Below, piece after piece: positions 26,294 to 35,057 of a stretch of 44,774 nt of DNA. The DNA lies in NCBI GenBank assembly GCA_902783775.1, contig CACZSI010000135.1:1-44774 (forward strand), given 5' to 3'. Position numbers and translations under genes: made by a program. Numbering within the stretch: position 1 is the stretch's first letter; the number at the start of each line of letters is the position of its first letter. Origin of the DNA: an uncultured Lachnospiraceae bacterium. GTDB taxonomy: Bacteria > Bacillota > Clostridia > Lachnospirales > Lachnospiraceae. Below the pieces are notes generated by a model. It worked only from the letters and a program-made list of their open reading frames with translations, made no database searches and was not told the DNA's origin.

Positions 26294-29086
26294 CTATCTA
26301 GGTACCTCAACCATCATATATGCTTCTACCTGATCGCCCTCAGCTATTGCACTAAATCCGTCGAATACCAAACCACACTCGTATCCTGCCTTAACAGTCT
26401 TAACGTCATCCTGGAATCTCTTAAGTGAAGCTACATCACCATCGAAAATCTGGTCTCCGTCACGAGTAATTCTAGCCTTACATCCTCTTTCAAGATTTCC
26501 GTCAAGAACATAAGAACCTGCAATATTTCCAACGCCTGAAGCCTTGAAAATCTGTCTGATTTCGGCATGTCCAATAACCTTCTCCTCATAGATTGGCTCA
26601 AGCATACCCTTCATAGCTCTCTCAATATCATCAATTGCATTATAGATTACAGAATATAATCTAATATCAACATTTTCTCTCTTAGCTGTATCCTCAGCCT
26701 GTGCATCTGGCTTAATATTAAATCCAATGATGATAGCATTTGAAGCTGAAGCTAGGATAACATCAGATTCATTGATGGCACCTACACCACCGTGGATAAC
26801 CTTAACCTCTACCTCATCATTTGATAACTTAATTAAGCTCTGCTTAACAGCCTCAACTGAACCCTGAACGTCTGCCTTGATAATCAAGTCTAATTCCTTA
26901 AGTTCTCCAGCCTTAATCTGTGAATTTAGATCATCTAAGCTGATGCTGAACTTATTCTTCTCCATTAACTTAGCTTTCTCATCCTCAATAAATGTATTAG
27001 CAAAGTCTTTAGCTTCAGCGGCTGTCTTAGTTGTAACAAAAACCTCTCCGGCATTTGGAACACCATTTAAGCCTAAAATCTCAACAGGAGTTGATGGTCC
27101 TGCCATCTCTACTGGCTGATGTTTATCATTGACCATAGCTCTTAAATGTCCGTGGTTTGAACCAGCTGCAATATGAGCTCCAATCTTTAATGTACCCTTC
27201 TGTACTAATACTGTAGCCACAGGTCCTTTACCCTTATCAAGCTTAGCCTCGATAACGATACCTCTAGCTTCTCTATCTGGGTTAGCCTTTAATTCAAGAA
27301 TCTCAGCCTGTAATAATACTACATCTAATAAATCAGGAATTCCTTCCTTAGTGTGAGCTGAAACAGGAACCATCTCCACATTTCCGCCCCAATCAGTGGC
27401 AACTAAACCGTGCTCTGCTAATCCCTGCTTAACTCTGTCAATATTAGCACCTGGTTTATCCATCTTATTGATAGCTACAATAATCTCAATATTGGCAGCC
27501 TTAGCATGGTTAATAGCCTCAACAGTCTGTGGCATTACACCGTCATCTGCAGCTACAACTAAGATAGCGATATCTGTAGACTGGGCACCACGCATTCTCA
27601 TTGATGTAAAGGCCTCATGACCTGGTGTGTCTAGGAATGTGATTGTCTTATCCTGAACCTGAACTACAGAAGCACCGATGTGCTGTGTAATACCGCCGGC
27701 CTCACCAGAGATAACATTTGATTCTCTAATAGCATCAAGAAGTGATGTTTTACCGTGGTCAACGTGTCCCATTACACAGACTACCGGAGGTCTTTCCTTC
27801 ATTAATGCCTCATCCTCGGCATCCTCTCTTAGAAGTTCCTCGATAATATCAATCTTTTCTTCCTTCTCGCACATGATATCATATGACATTGCAATTTCCT
27901 CAGCGCTATCATAGTCAATCTCTGTATTAACAGTAACCATCTTTCCTTCAAGGAAAAGTTTCTTAATAATAGTTGAAGCAGTCATCTTCATTCTCTCAGC
28001 TAACTGGCCGATTGTAATTGAATCAGGTACTTCAATAATCTTAATTTCTTCCTTCTTTTCCTCTTTCTTCTTAGGCTTAGTCAATGTAGTCTTAGAAAGA
28101 TTTCTTGTCTTATTACCTCTCTTATTATCATAGTCAAACTTCTTATTTCTCTCTTTTTTATCCTGACGGATTTTATTTTCACGAGATTTTCTATTCTTAT
28201 CCTGTACCGGCTCTGAAGCTACAGGAGCATTGTCTCTGAAATTTTCACGACGTCTATTATTGTTGTTATTGTTGTTTCTATCATTTCTGTCATTTCTGTT
28301 TCCGTTTCTGTCGTTTCTGTTTCTGTCATTTCGATCATTTCTATTATTGTTTCTGTCGTTTCTGTTTCCGTTTCTGTCATTTCTATCGTTTCTGTTTCCG
28401 TTTCTATTTCCGTTTCTGTCATTTCCATTTCTGTCATTTCGATCATTTCTATTGTTGTTTCGATCATTTCTATTTCCGTTTCTTACATTTCCGGTTTTGT
28501 CATTCTTCTGTTTTTTATCATTAGAAACATTTTTGCGATTATCAGCTTTAACTACTTCCTTAGGCTCTTCCTTCTTAGGCTCAACAACTGCTTTTTCTTC
28601 CTTCTCAGGTTTAGCAGTGGCTACAGGCTCTTTAACTTCTGCCTTTGGCTCAGTTGCTAAAGTTACCTTAACTTCCTCTTTAACCTCAGTCTTAGCCTCC
28701 ACTACAGGCTCAGCTTTTTTCTCCTCAACTACAGTCTCCTGAGTCTTAGCCGCAGTCTCTGCTACAGCTTCCTCGCTCTTCTTTCTGTGATGTCTGTGCT
28801 CACCATCTCTATGTCTTCTTTTACGTCTTTCACCAGACTTTTCACCTATTCTTACAGCGCCCTTGCTAGTGATAATAGTTTTAGGCTTAGCCTCTTTCTT
28901 CTCATCATCTTTAGCCTTAGCACCGCCGGCTGATTTCTTTAATTTTGTTCTAATATATTCTATATCTTCGCCTTCAATAGAACTAGCTGCCTTAAGATCC
29001 TTACCGTTTTTCTTCATTTCTTCCACGATTTCAGCACTCTTAACGCCTAGCTCTTTAGCTAACTCATGTACTCTCATTTTTTCCAT
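26294..29086 (-). CDS. infB: Translation initiation factor IF-2
   Basis: IF-2 is the GTPase that brings initiator tRNA to the ribosome. The 930-residue protein has an N-terminal IF2N helix bundle (1-50), a long charged linker, a second IF2N module (about 350-405), the G domain with [10 protein letters not shown] (near 440) and NKMD, and the C-terminal domains. The linker carries a striking Asn/Arg/Asp low-complexity tract (about 200-290). GGAGG lies seven bases before the ATG. It is coupled in the nusA-infB cluster. Confidence 0.98.
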   Translation of the reverse strand: MEKMRVHELAKELGVKSAEIVEEMKKNGKDLKAASSIEGEDIEYIRTKLKKSAGGAKAKDDEKKEAKPKTIITSKGAVRIGEKSGERRKRRHRDGEHRHHRKKSEEAVAETAAKTQETVVEEKKAEPVVEAKTEVKEEVKVTLATEPKAEVKEPVATAKPEKEEKAVVEPKKEEPKEVVKADNRKNVSNDKKQKNDKTGNVRNGNRNDRNNNRNDRNDRNGNDRNGNRNGNRNDRNDRNGNRNDRNNNRNDRNDRNRNDRNGNRNDRNDRNNNNNNNRRRENFRDNAPVASEPVQDKNRKSRENKIRQDKKERNKKFDYDNKRGNKTRNLSKTTLTKPKKKEEKKEEIKIIEVPDSITIGQLAERMKMTASTIIKKLFLEGKMVTVNTEIDYDSAEEIAMSYDIMCEKEEKIDIIEELLREDAEDEALMKERPPVVCVMGHVDHGKTSLLDAIRESNVISGEAGGITQHIGASVVQVQDKTITFLDTPGHEAFTSMRMRGAQSTDIAILVVAADDGVMPQTVEAINHAKAANIEIIVAINKMDKPGANIDRVKQGLAEHGLVATDWGGNVEMVPVSAHTKEGIPDLLDVVLLQAEILELKANPDREARGIVIEAKLDKGKGPVATVLVQKGTLKIGAHIAAGSNHGHLRAMVNDKHQPVEMAGPSTPVEILGLNGVPNAGEVFVTTKTAAEAKDFANTFIEDEKAKLMEKNKFSISLDDLNSQIKAGELKELDLIIKADVQGSVEAVKQSLIKLSNDEVEVKVIHGGVGAINESDVILASASNAIIIGFNIKPDAQAEDTAKRENVDIRLYSVIYNAIDDIERAMKGMLEPIYEEKVIGHAEIRQIFKASGVGNIAGSYVLDGNLERGCKARITRDGDQIFDGDVASLKRFQDDVKTVKAGYECGLVFDGFSAIAEGDQVEAYMMVEVPR
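28240..28490 (-). repeat. Degenerate tandem repeat encoding the NRNDRN tract in infB
   Basis: Within infB the codons for Asn, Arg, Asp and Gly repeat in short units such as NRNDRN and DRNGNR for about 80 residues. At DNA level the units are six codons or fewer (AAT-AGA/CGA/CGG-GAC/AAC) with synonymous variation. The region probably forms a disordered basic/polar linker and may change in length by slippage or recombination. Confidence 0.8.
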
Positions 29087-29097
29087 GTATCTTCCTC

Positions 29098-29397
29098 CTA
29101 CTTAACAACTAACTTTGCTATTGCATCCTTAAAACCTTCATCTATAATTGCAATGGAAACACGACTTTTCTTTCCTACAGCTTTTCCTAATTCATAACGA
29201 TTTAACATAATATAAATTGGAACATTATAAAATTTACATTTATCTGTAAAAAGTTTTTTTGTATTATCCGATGCATCTTCTGAGACAATAACCATCTTTG
29301 CATCATTGGACTTAATGGATTTTTCTACCATAAACTCTCCGGAAACAGTCTTTCCGGCTCTGGTGGCCAATCCTATCATTGAAAGTAATTTATTCAT
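29098..29397 (-). CDS. ylxQ: YlxQ, L7Ae-family RNA-binding protein
   Basis: The 99-residue protein has the L7Ae/L30e fold: [22 protein letters not shown] at the N-terminus and [16 protein letters not shown] in the middle. Homologues sit beside rnpM and infB in most Firmicutes and are presumed to bind K-turn-like RNA. GGAGG lies six bases before the ATG at 29397; the ATG two codons earlier touches the GGAGG and is unlikely. It overlaps rnpM by eight bases. Confidence 0.9.
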   Translation of the reverse strand: MNKLLSMIGLATRAGKTVSGEFMVEKSIKSNDAKMVIVSEDASDNTKKLFTDKCKFYNVPIYIMLNRYELGKAVGKKSRVSIAIIDEGFKDAIAKLVVK

Positions 29398-29665
29398 TAC
29401 CATCCTCCAACTGTTTTCTTAATTCTTCATAGATTTCATTGTCAATCTTAGAAATTTTTAATGTTCTGTTTAAACCTCTGGATTTAATGGCTTTTTCTAA
29501 ACATTCCACGTTTTTACAAAGATATGCACCTCTTCCGTTTTTTTTGCCAGTAAAATCAACACTAACTTCATCGCCTTCTTTTACGACTCTTATTAGTTCC
29601 TTTTTAGGTTTTGATTCTCTACAACCTGTACAGGTGCGCATCGGTTCTTTTTTTGGTCGATTCAT
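29390..29665 (-). CDS. rnpM: RnpM (YlxR) RNase P modulator
   Basis: YlxR-family proteins were recently found to bind RNase P RNA and modulate its activity. The 91-residue protein has the family core RTCTGCRESKPKKELIRVV and GRGAYLCKNVECLEKA. A TTG five codons upstream extends the frame, but GGAGA five bases before the ATG at 29665 decides for the ATG. The RNase P RNA gene is in the same window at 43706-44041, but not linked. Confidence 0.9.
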   Translation of the reverse strand: MNRPKKEPMRTCTGCRESKPKKELIRVVKEGDEVSVDFTGKKNGRGAYLCKNVECLEKAIKSRGLNRTLKISKIDNEIYEELRKQLEDGNE

Positions 29666-29693
29666 AAAACTCTCCTGCAATTATAAATTTAAT

Positions 29694-30926
29694 TTATTTG
29701 TTTGCTTTAGCTTCCTCAAGTGCTGACTTTAAGTCAAACTCGTCATCATCCTTTGCAACGTACTCATCATCATAGTACTCGTCATCGTAATACTCATCAT
29801 CATAGTACTCGTCATCGTAATACTCTGAATCATCGATGTAATCCTCATCCTTAAATACGTACTGGATTCCCTCTTCCTTAGCCTGACTCTCGCTCTTAAT
29901 ATCAATCTTAAAATTAGTTAACTTAGCAGCAAGTCTAGCATTCTGTCCTTCTTTACCGATAGCTAATGATAACTGCTCATCAGGAACTACAACTAATGCC
30001 TCTTTATTATCAGGATCAGCTAAAACTGAAACTACCTTTGATGGACTTAATGAATTTTCAATTAAGATAGCAGGGTTATCACTCCAGTCAATAATATCAA
30101 TCTTCTCATCAAAGATTTCCTCTACTACAGCGTTAACTCTGGCACCGTTTAAACCTACACATGCACCAACTGCATCAACCTTAGGGTTTGATGACCAAAC
30201 AGCCATCTTAGTTCTTGATCCAGCCTCTCTGGCAATACTCTTAATCTCAACAGTTCCGTCCTGAATTTCAGTAACTTCCTGTTCAAACAATCTCTTAACT
30301 AATCCTTCTGTCTTTCTAGAAACAGTAATCTTAGGAGCCTTTCCTTCATTCTTTCCAGGCTTAACATCTGTGATATAAACCTTAATTCTGTCTGTTGGTC
30401 TGAAGAATTCTCCTGGAACCTGCTCTCTATCTAATAAAACAGTATCCATTCTACCAATGTTAATATTGATATTCTTTCCATTGATTCTCTGAACGATACC
30501 TGTGATGATATCATCTTTTTTCTCTGCATAGTAGTTATATAAGCTATTGCTCTCAGCAGCCTTAATCTTCTGTAAAATACCAGTCTTAGCTGAGCTGATA
30601 GCTACTCGGCCGAAGTCCTTAGTGTTAACTTCAATATTTACCACATCATCTAGCTCATAAGTTCCCTTAATTTTTCTAGCATCCTCTAAAGAAATCTCAC
30701 TGATTGGATCCATAACTTCTTCCACTACAGTTTTCTGTGAATATACGTGGAAGTCACCGTTTTCTCTATCAACCTGAACTACTACATTGTTCTCTTTACT
30801 ATAATTATTCTTATATGCTACTGTTAAGTTTTCTTCAATAACATTAAATAACTCTTCTTTACTAATCTCCTTATCCTTTACAAGCAATTCTAATGCCTGC
30901 ATTAATTCTTTAGTATCTACACCCAT
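29694..30926 (-). CDS. nusA: Transcription termination/antitermination factor NusA with acidic repeat tail
   Basis: NusA binds RNA polymerase and nascent RNA and promotes pausing and termination. The 410-residue protein has the N-terminal RNA polymerase-binding domain (1-130), S1 (about 135-200), and two KH domains (about 205-350, with VGLNGARVNAVV and IGKEGQNARLAAK). After residue 355 an acidic tail of YYDDE repeats replaces the AR domains of E. coli NusA. GGAGG precedes the ATG by seven bases. It lies downstream of rimP and the leader hairpin that NusA itself may act on. Confidence 0.97.
   Translation of the reverse strand: MGVDTKELMQALELLVKDKEISKEELFNVIEENLTVAYKNNYSKENNVVVQVDRENGDFHVYSQKTVVEEVMDPISEISLEDARKIKGTYELDDVVNIEVNTKDFGRVAISSAKTGILQKIKAAESNSLYNYYAEKKDDIITGIVQRINGKNININIGRMDTVLLDREQVPGEFFRPTDRIKVYITDVKPGKNEGKAPKITVSRKTEGLVKRLFEQEVTEIQDGTVEIKSIAREAGSRTKMAVWSSNPKVDAVGACVGLNGARVNAVVEEIFDEKIDIIDWSDNPAILIENSLSPSKVVSVLADPDNKEALVVVPDEQLSLAIGKEGQNARLAAKLTNFKIDIKSESQAKEEGIQYVFKDEDYIDDSEYYDDEYYDDEYYDDEYYDDEYVAKDDDEFDLKSALEEAKANK
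29761..29820 (-). repeat. Perfect 30-bp tandem duplication in nusA
   Basis: Positions 29761-29790 and 29791-29820 are identical. Each 30-bp copy consists of two similar 15-bp units encoding YYDDE. The identity at synonymous sites suggests a recent duplication or slippage. Unit number may vary among strains. Confidence 0.93.
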
Positions 30927-30959
30927 TTCTTTACCTCCTTAATTTATGGCGTTATCTAT

Positions 30960-31427
30960 TTAAAAATCAATCCATGGTCTGATAATCGATATATCTGCCT
31001 TATTATATTTTCTCTCGTTATCATCTTCATCTAAAATAACAACAGAATCCTTATCATAGGATTTAAGTAAACCTACCACAACTTTTTCATTGTCAATTGC
31101 CTTATAGAACTTAATCTCAATAGGCTTATTAAGGTTTCTCTCAAAATCCTTTTCTTTTTTCAGCGGTCTGTCTAATCCCGGTGAACTGATTTCTAAAATA
31201 TATGCGTCATCAATGAATTCTTTCTCATCCAATATAGGATTAAATTCTCTAGTTACATACTCTAGATCATCAATGGTGATTCCACCCGGCTTATCCACGT
31301 ACACACGCAAATACCACTGAGAGCCTTCTTTAACATACTCTACGTCAATTAATTCATAACCTTTTTCATTAATGATAGGCATAATTAATTCTTCTGTCTT
31401 TAGCTCATAATCTCCATGTTTTGACAT
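30960..31427 (-). CDS. rimP: Ribosome maturation factor RimP
   Basis: RimP assists 30S maturation. The 155-residue protein has the N-terminal domain (GYELIDVEYVKEGSQWYLRVY, DDLEYVTREF, LEISSPGLDRPL) and a C-terminal SH3-like domain. It is the first gene of the cluster, 33 bases before nusA. AAAGGAAAG precedes the ATG. Confidence 0.96.
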   Translation of the reverse strand: MSKHGDYELKTEELIMPIINEKGYELIDVEYVKEGSQWYLRVYVDKPGGITIDDLEYVTREFNPILDEKEFIDDAYILEISSPGLDRPLKKEKDFERNLNKPIEIKFYKAIDNEKVVVGLLKSYDKDSVVILDEDDNERKYNKADISIIRPWIDF

Positions 31428-31457
31428 AAATTCTTTCCTTTCATTTTTACATAATAA

Positions 31458-31482
31458 AGAGCGAACCTTTGCGGTTCGCTCT
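31458..31482 (-). terminator. Hairpin with weak U-tract in the rimP-nusA leader
   Basis: Arms agagcgaacc (31458-31467) and ggttcgctct (31473-31482) form a perfect 10-bp stem with a 5-base loop. On the minus strand it is followed by TTTATTATG, an interrupted U-tract. It lies after the rimP promoter and 30 bases before rimP, so it is in the leader. It can also end transcripts from the MBL-fold gene upstream. Confidence 0.75.
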
Positions 31483-31507
31483 CCTTAAACTTATATGTTA
31501 CCTTAAA

Positions 31508-31535
31508 ATTATATCATTCTGTCCCTAAAAGTCAA
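31508..31535 (-). promoter_or_regulatory. Promoter of the rimP-nusA-infB operon
   Basis: On the minus strand TTGACT (31530-31535) and a perfect TATAAT (31508-31513) are 16 bases apart. The predicted start near 31501 places the hairpin at 31458-31482 in the 74-nt leader. Confidence 0.75.
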
Positions 31536-31541
31536 TACCTT

Positions 31542-32168
31542 TTAGAATGGATAATAGATTTTTTCATTGCTAATTAATGTAGTTTCCATATGTCCCGGAC
31601 ATACATAAGTATTATCAGGTAATGTTAATAATTTATTCTTAATAGATTTTAAAATTTCCACTTCGCTTCCACCTGGAAAATCTGTTCTTCCACGGCTAGC
31701 TCTAAACATTGTATCACCTGAGAATAATAAATTAGTATCCTCAACATAATAACATCCACTTCCCGGAGTATGTCCTGGAGTTAAAATAAATTTTATATCA
31801 ATCCCTGCAATATTTATCTTCTCTCCATCCTCTAATTCCACATCCGCATTAACAGTTGTTGGGAAACCATGCTTTAGAGTAAGGTTAATCTTAGGATCAA
31901 TAAGCCCCTTTGCATCTTCTTTAGAAATATATACTTTAATATTATATTTCTCTCTTAACTCATCCACTGCCAATATATGATCATAATGACAATGTGTAAG
32001 TAAAATAGCCTTAGGCTTCATATTCATAGTATTAATATGACCAGCTATCTTATGGGCATCTTCTCCCGGATCAACTATAAAGCCTTCATTGTTATCCTTA
32101 TTTTTAACTAAATAACAGTTGGTATATCCCATACCTACAGTTAATAATTTAATTTCTAATTCTGCCAT
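31542..32168 (-). CDS. MBL-fold hydrolase (glyoxalase II-like)
   Basis: The 208-residue metallo-beta-lactamase-fold protein has the metal motif THCHYDH, followed by LTPGHTPGSGCYYV, LFSGDTMF and VCPGHMETT, i.e. a full set of binuclear metal ligands. It is of the YcbL/glyoxalase II-like type; the substrate is not clear from sequence. It follows rel by eight bases, a common Firmicutes arrangement. AGGAGAG precedes the ATG. Confidence 0.88.
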   Translation of the reverse strand: MAELEIKLLTVGMGYTNCYLVKNKDNNEGFIVDPGEDAHKIAGHINTMNMKPKAILLTHCHYDHILAVDELREKYNIKVYISKEDAKGLIDPKINLTLKHGFPTTVNADVELEDGEKINIAGIDIKFILTPGHTPGSGCYYVEDTNLLFSGDTMFRASRGRTDFPGGSEVEILKSIKNKLLTLPDNTYVCPGHMETTLISNEKIYYPF

Positions 32169-32176
32169 TTACTCTC

Positions 32177-34441
32177 CTATCTACCTGTAGCACGCTCGAT
32201 ATCGATTATGCTTTCAATATTTCTAATTTTATTGATTAAATCATTTAATTCCTCAACACCTTTTATAGCAAAAGATAACTCAATAGTGGCAATATCTGCC
32301 TTACTTACTCTACTGTTAAGAGAATTAACGCTGATTTTTCTCTCAGTGAAAATCTTTGATAAATCAGTGATAATACCAATTCTATTCTTAGCGTAGATAA
32401 CAATCTCAGCTAAATAGCTGCCATTGTCCTCGCCCTCTTCCTTAGCCCAGGAAGCATCAATCAATCTAGTCTTATCACTTTCCGGCATATTAATAATGTT
32501 TATACAATCTGTTCTGTGAATTGAAACGCCTCTTCCTCGAGTTACAAATCCTACGATTTCATCTCCCGGCACAGGACTACAACATTTAGAAAATCTAACT
32601 GAAACATCATACATACCTTCAACAATAATCCCTGACTTATTCATATTGTCAGATCTATTGCCCTCGTGATTAGCATTTTCTAAAATATCTTCATCAGTAA
32701 CAATTTCCTTATGATCATTTTCATAAGCCATTACTAATCTGTTAACTATCTGTCCTTCCTTTAGTCCGCCGTATCCCACGGAAGCCACTAAAGTATCCCA
32801 GTCCTTATAGCTATATTTTTTTCTGACTTTATCCATATATTTAGGCTTCATAATATCAGATAAAACAATGCCTTTAGACTTACAGTAGTTACTTATTAAC
32901 TCTCTTCCCTTAAGAAGATTATCCTCTTTATTCTGCTTTTTAAACCACTGGTTAATCTTAGTTTTAGCCTGTGAGCTTTTAACTATATTTAACCAATCCA
33001 TACTAGGTCCAGTAGAATTATTAGATGTGACAATCTCGATTCTATCACCATTCTGAATAACATAATCGATATTAACCATCTTTCCATTAACTCTAGCACC
33101 CACCATCTTATTACCTACAGCACTATGAATACTGTATGCAAAATCAATCGGTGTAGAACCTGCCGGTAAATTCTTTAAATCACCCTCAGGTGTAAAGCAA
33201 TAAACACTACCTGAGAACATATTTAAATCATCTTTTAAAAGATCTAAGAATTCATGATTGTCAGTCATATCACGCTGCCACTCTAGAATCTGTCTTAACC
33301 AGCTAATTTTCTGTTCTTCATTGTCAGAACCATTAATATTTTCTTTATATTTCCAATGAGCAGCGATACCATATTCCGCTGTTCTGTGCATCTCATAAGT
33401 TCTAATCTGAATTTCAAATGGCTGTCCATTAGGTCCAATCAAAGTAGTGTGCAATGACTGATACATATTCTGCTTAGGCATGGCAATATAATCTTTAAAT
33501 CTTCCAGGAACCGGAGTATATTTCTCATGAATAATACCTAGGGCCCCATAACATTCCATAACAGAATCCACAATAATTCTAATGGCAAACACATCATAAA
33601 TCTGGTCTAATGTCTTATGCTGACTAACCATCTTTTTATAGATACTAAAGTAATGCTTTACTCTTCCATCTATAGTAGCCTTAATACCGGCTTTCTCAAT
33701 ATATCCTGCCACCTCAGCAATAAGATTTCCCATAAACTCTTCTCTATGCTCAAGTCTCTGGTGAACACCTTCCACCAAGGCCTGATGAGCCTGAGGCTCT
33801 AAATATCTAAGAGCAAGGTCATCTAACTCTATCTTAATCTTAGAAATACCTAATCGGTCTGCTAAAGGCGCATAAATATCAATAGTCTCTCTAGATTTTT
33901 CTTTCTGTTTTTCCGGTGTCTGGTATTGCATAGTACGCATATTATGCAATCTATCAGCTAATTTAATAAGGATAACTCTAATATCTTTAGCCATGGCTAA
34001 AAACATCTTTCTTAGGTTTTCAGCCTGCTTTTCCACCTTATCTAATTTAAAATCTGTCTGAGTAAGTTTTGTTACACCATCTACTAATTCAGTAACTTCC
34101 TCACCAAACATCTCAACCATCTGAGGTCTGGTTACAGATGTATCCTCCATAACATCGTGCAAAAGACCTGCCATAATAGTTTCCTTATCAAGCTCAAGGT
34201 CTGCCAATATCAATGCTGTGTGAAGAGGATGAATAATATAAGGCTCACCTGATTTTCTTCTCTGATCACCATGACAATCCTTAGCTACCTGATAAGCCTT
34301 TTCAATCTGCCTTAAATCATCTGCTGAAGGATGGTAATGTTTAATTTTATCCACCAATCTAGAATACAATTCCTCTGGAGTGGCGTGTTCTTCCTCTTTA
34401 GGTATAAATCCATGATTTTCAATTTTTACATTTTCAGCCAT
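32177..34441 (-). CDS. rel: Bifunctional (p)ppGpp synthetase/hydrolase
   Basis: Rel makes and degrades (p)ppGpp in the stringent response. The 754-residue protein has the HD hydrolase domain (AGLLHDVMEDT), the synthetase domain with PGRFKDYIAMPK (the R-x-K-D form seen in bifunctional enzymes, not the E-x-D-D of RelA), the TGS domain (CFTPEGDLKNLPAGSTPIDFA), a conserved-cysteine region (FSKCCSPVPGDEIVGF) and the C-terminal ACT domain. The longest frame starts three codons earlier at GTG; the ATG at 34441 is better spaced from GGAAGG. It follows apt. Confidence 0.96.
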   Translation of the reverse strand: MAENVKIENHGFIPKEEEHATPEELYSRLVDKIKHYHPSADDLRQIEKAYQVAKDCHGDQRRKSGEPYIIHPLHTALILADLELDKETIMAGLLHDVMEDTSVTRPQMVEMFGEEVTELVDGVTKLTQTDFKLDKVEKQAENLRKMFLAMAKDIRVILIKLADRLHNMRTMQYQTPEKQKEKSRETIDIYAPLADRLGISKIKIELDDLALRYLEPQAHQALVEGVHQRLEHREEFMGNLIAEVAGYIEKAGIKATIDGRVKHYFSIYKKMVSQHKTLDQIYDVFAIRIIVDSVMECYGALGIIHEKYTPVPGRFKDYIAMPKQNMYQSLHTTLIGPNGQPFEIQIRTYEMHRTAEYGIAAHWKYKENINGSDNEEQKISWLRQILEWQRDMTDNHEFLDLLKDDLNMFSGSVYCFTPEGDLKNLPAGSTPIDFAYSIHSAVGNKMVGARVNGKMVNIDYVIQNGDRIEIVTSNNSTGPSMDWLNIVKSSQAKTKINQWFKKQNKEDNLLKGRELISNYCKSKGIVLSDIMKPKYMDKVRKKYSYKDWDTLVASVGYGGLKEGQIVNRLVMAYENDHKEIVTDEDILENANHEGNRSDNMNKSGIIVEGMYDVSVRFSKCCSPVPGDEIVGFVTRGRGVSIHRTDCINIINMPESDKTRLIDASWAKEEGEDNGSYLAEIVIYAKNRIGIITDLSKIFTERKISVNSLNSRVSKADIATIELSFAIKGVEELNDLINKIRNIESIIDIERATGR

Positions 34442-34481
34442 ATTTACCACCTTCCTTAAATAATTTAAATACAGTTACAAT

Positions 34482-35006
34482 CTATTTTCCATCATATGCT
34501 ACAATACTTTCAACCTTATATCCTTTAAGGTTTTCTCTACCGTTAAGTCCTTTAAGTTCAACTAAAAATGAAAAGCCAAGCACTTCTCCGCCTAACTGTT
34601 CCACTAAAGAACAAGCAGCCCTAACAGTTCCTCCTGTAGCCAATAAGTCATCTATAATAACAACCTTCTGACCTTTTTTAATAGAATCAGTATGCATCTC
34701 AATAGTTGCAAAGCCATACTCTAATTCATAATCCTGTGATATAGTCGCTCTAGGAAGCTTTCCCGGTTTTCTTACTGGAACAAAAGCCTTATTTAATTTA
34801 TAAGCTACCGGAGCACCAAAAATAAATCCTCTAGCTTCAATACCAACAATTACATCAGGATTTAATTCTTCAATACTTTTAGCCAATTCATCTATAGACA
34901 TTTTTAATCCTTCCGGATTCTGAGTTACTGTTGTTATATCTCTAAATACAATTCCCTCTTTAGGAAAATCTTTAATACTTTTTATATAGTTATCTAATAC
35001 GTGCAT
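34482..35006 (-). CDS. apt: Adenine phosphoribosyltransferase
   Basis: Apt salvages adenine to AMP with PRPP. The 174-residue protein has the type I PRTase motif VVIIDDLLATGGTVRAA, IEARGFIFGAPVAYKL and RKPGKLPRAT. A TTG seven codons upstream extends the frame, but GGGAG with suitable spacing marks the ATG at 35006. The recJ-apt-rel order is common in Clostridia. Confidence 0.97.
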   Translation of the reverse strand: MHVLDNYIKSIKDFPKEGIVFRDITTVTQNPEGLKMSIDELAKSIEELNPDVIVGIEARGFIFGAPVAYKLNKAFVPVRKPGKLPRATISQDYELEYGFATIEMHTDSIKKGQKVVIIDDLLATGGTVRAACSLVEQLGGEVLGFSFLVELKGLNGRENLKGYKVESIVAYDGK

Positions 35007-35057
35007 ATCAATCTCCCTCTTCAACACATAATATATACATATTCTAACATAAAAATG

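Noticed and set aside
28240..28490. Repeat array as a possible CRISPR
   Set aside because: Units are short, degenerate, without spacers and in frame with infB.
28230..28742. Plus-strand open frame of 170 codons rich in Phe, Leu and Ser
   Set aside because: It is the antisense shadow of the Asn/Arg/Asp repeat in infB and has no ribosome binding site.
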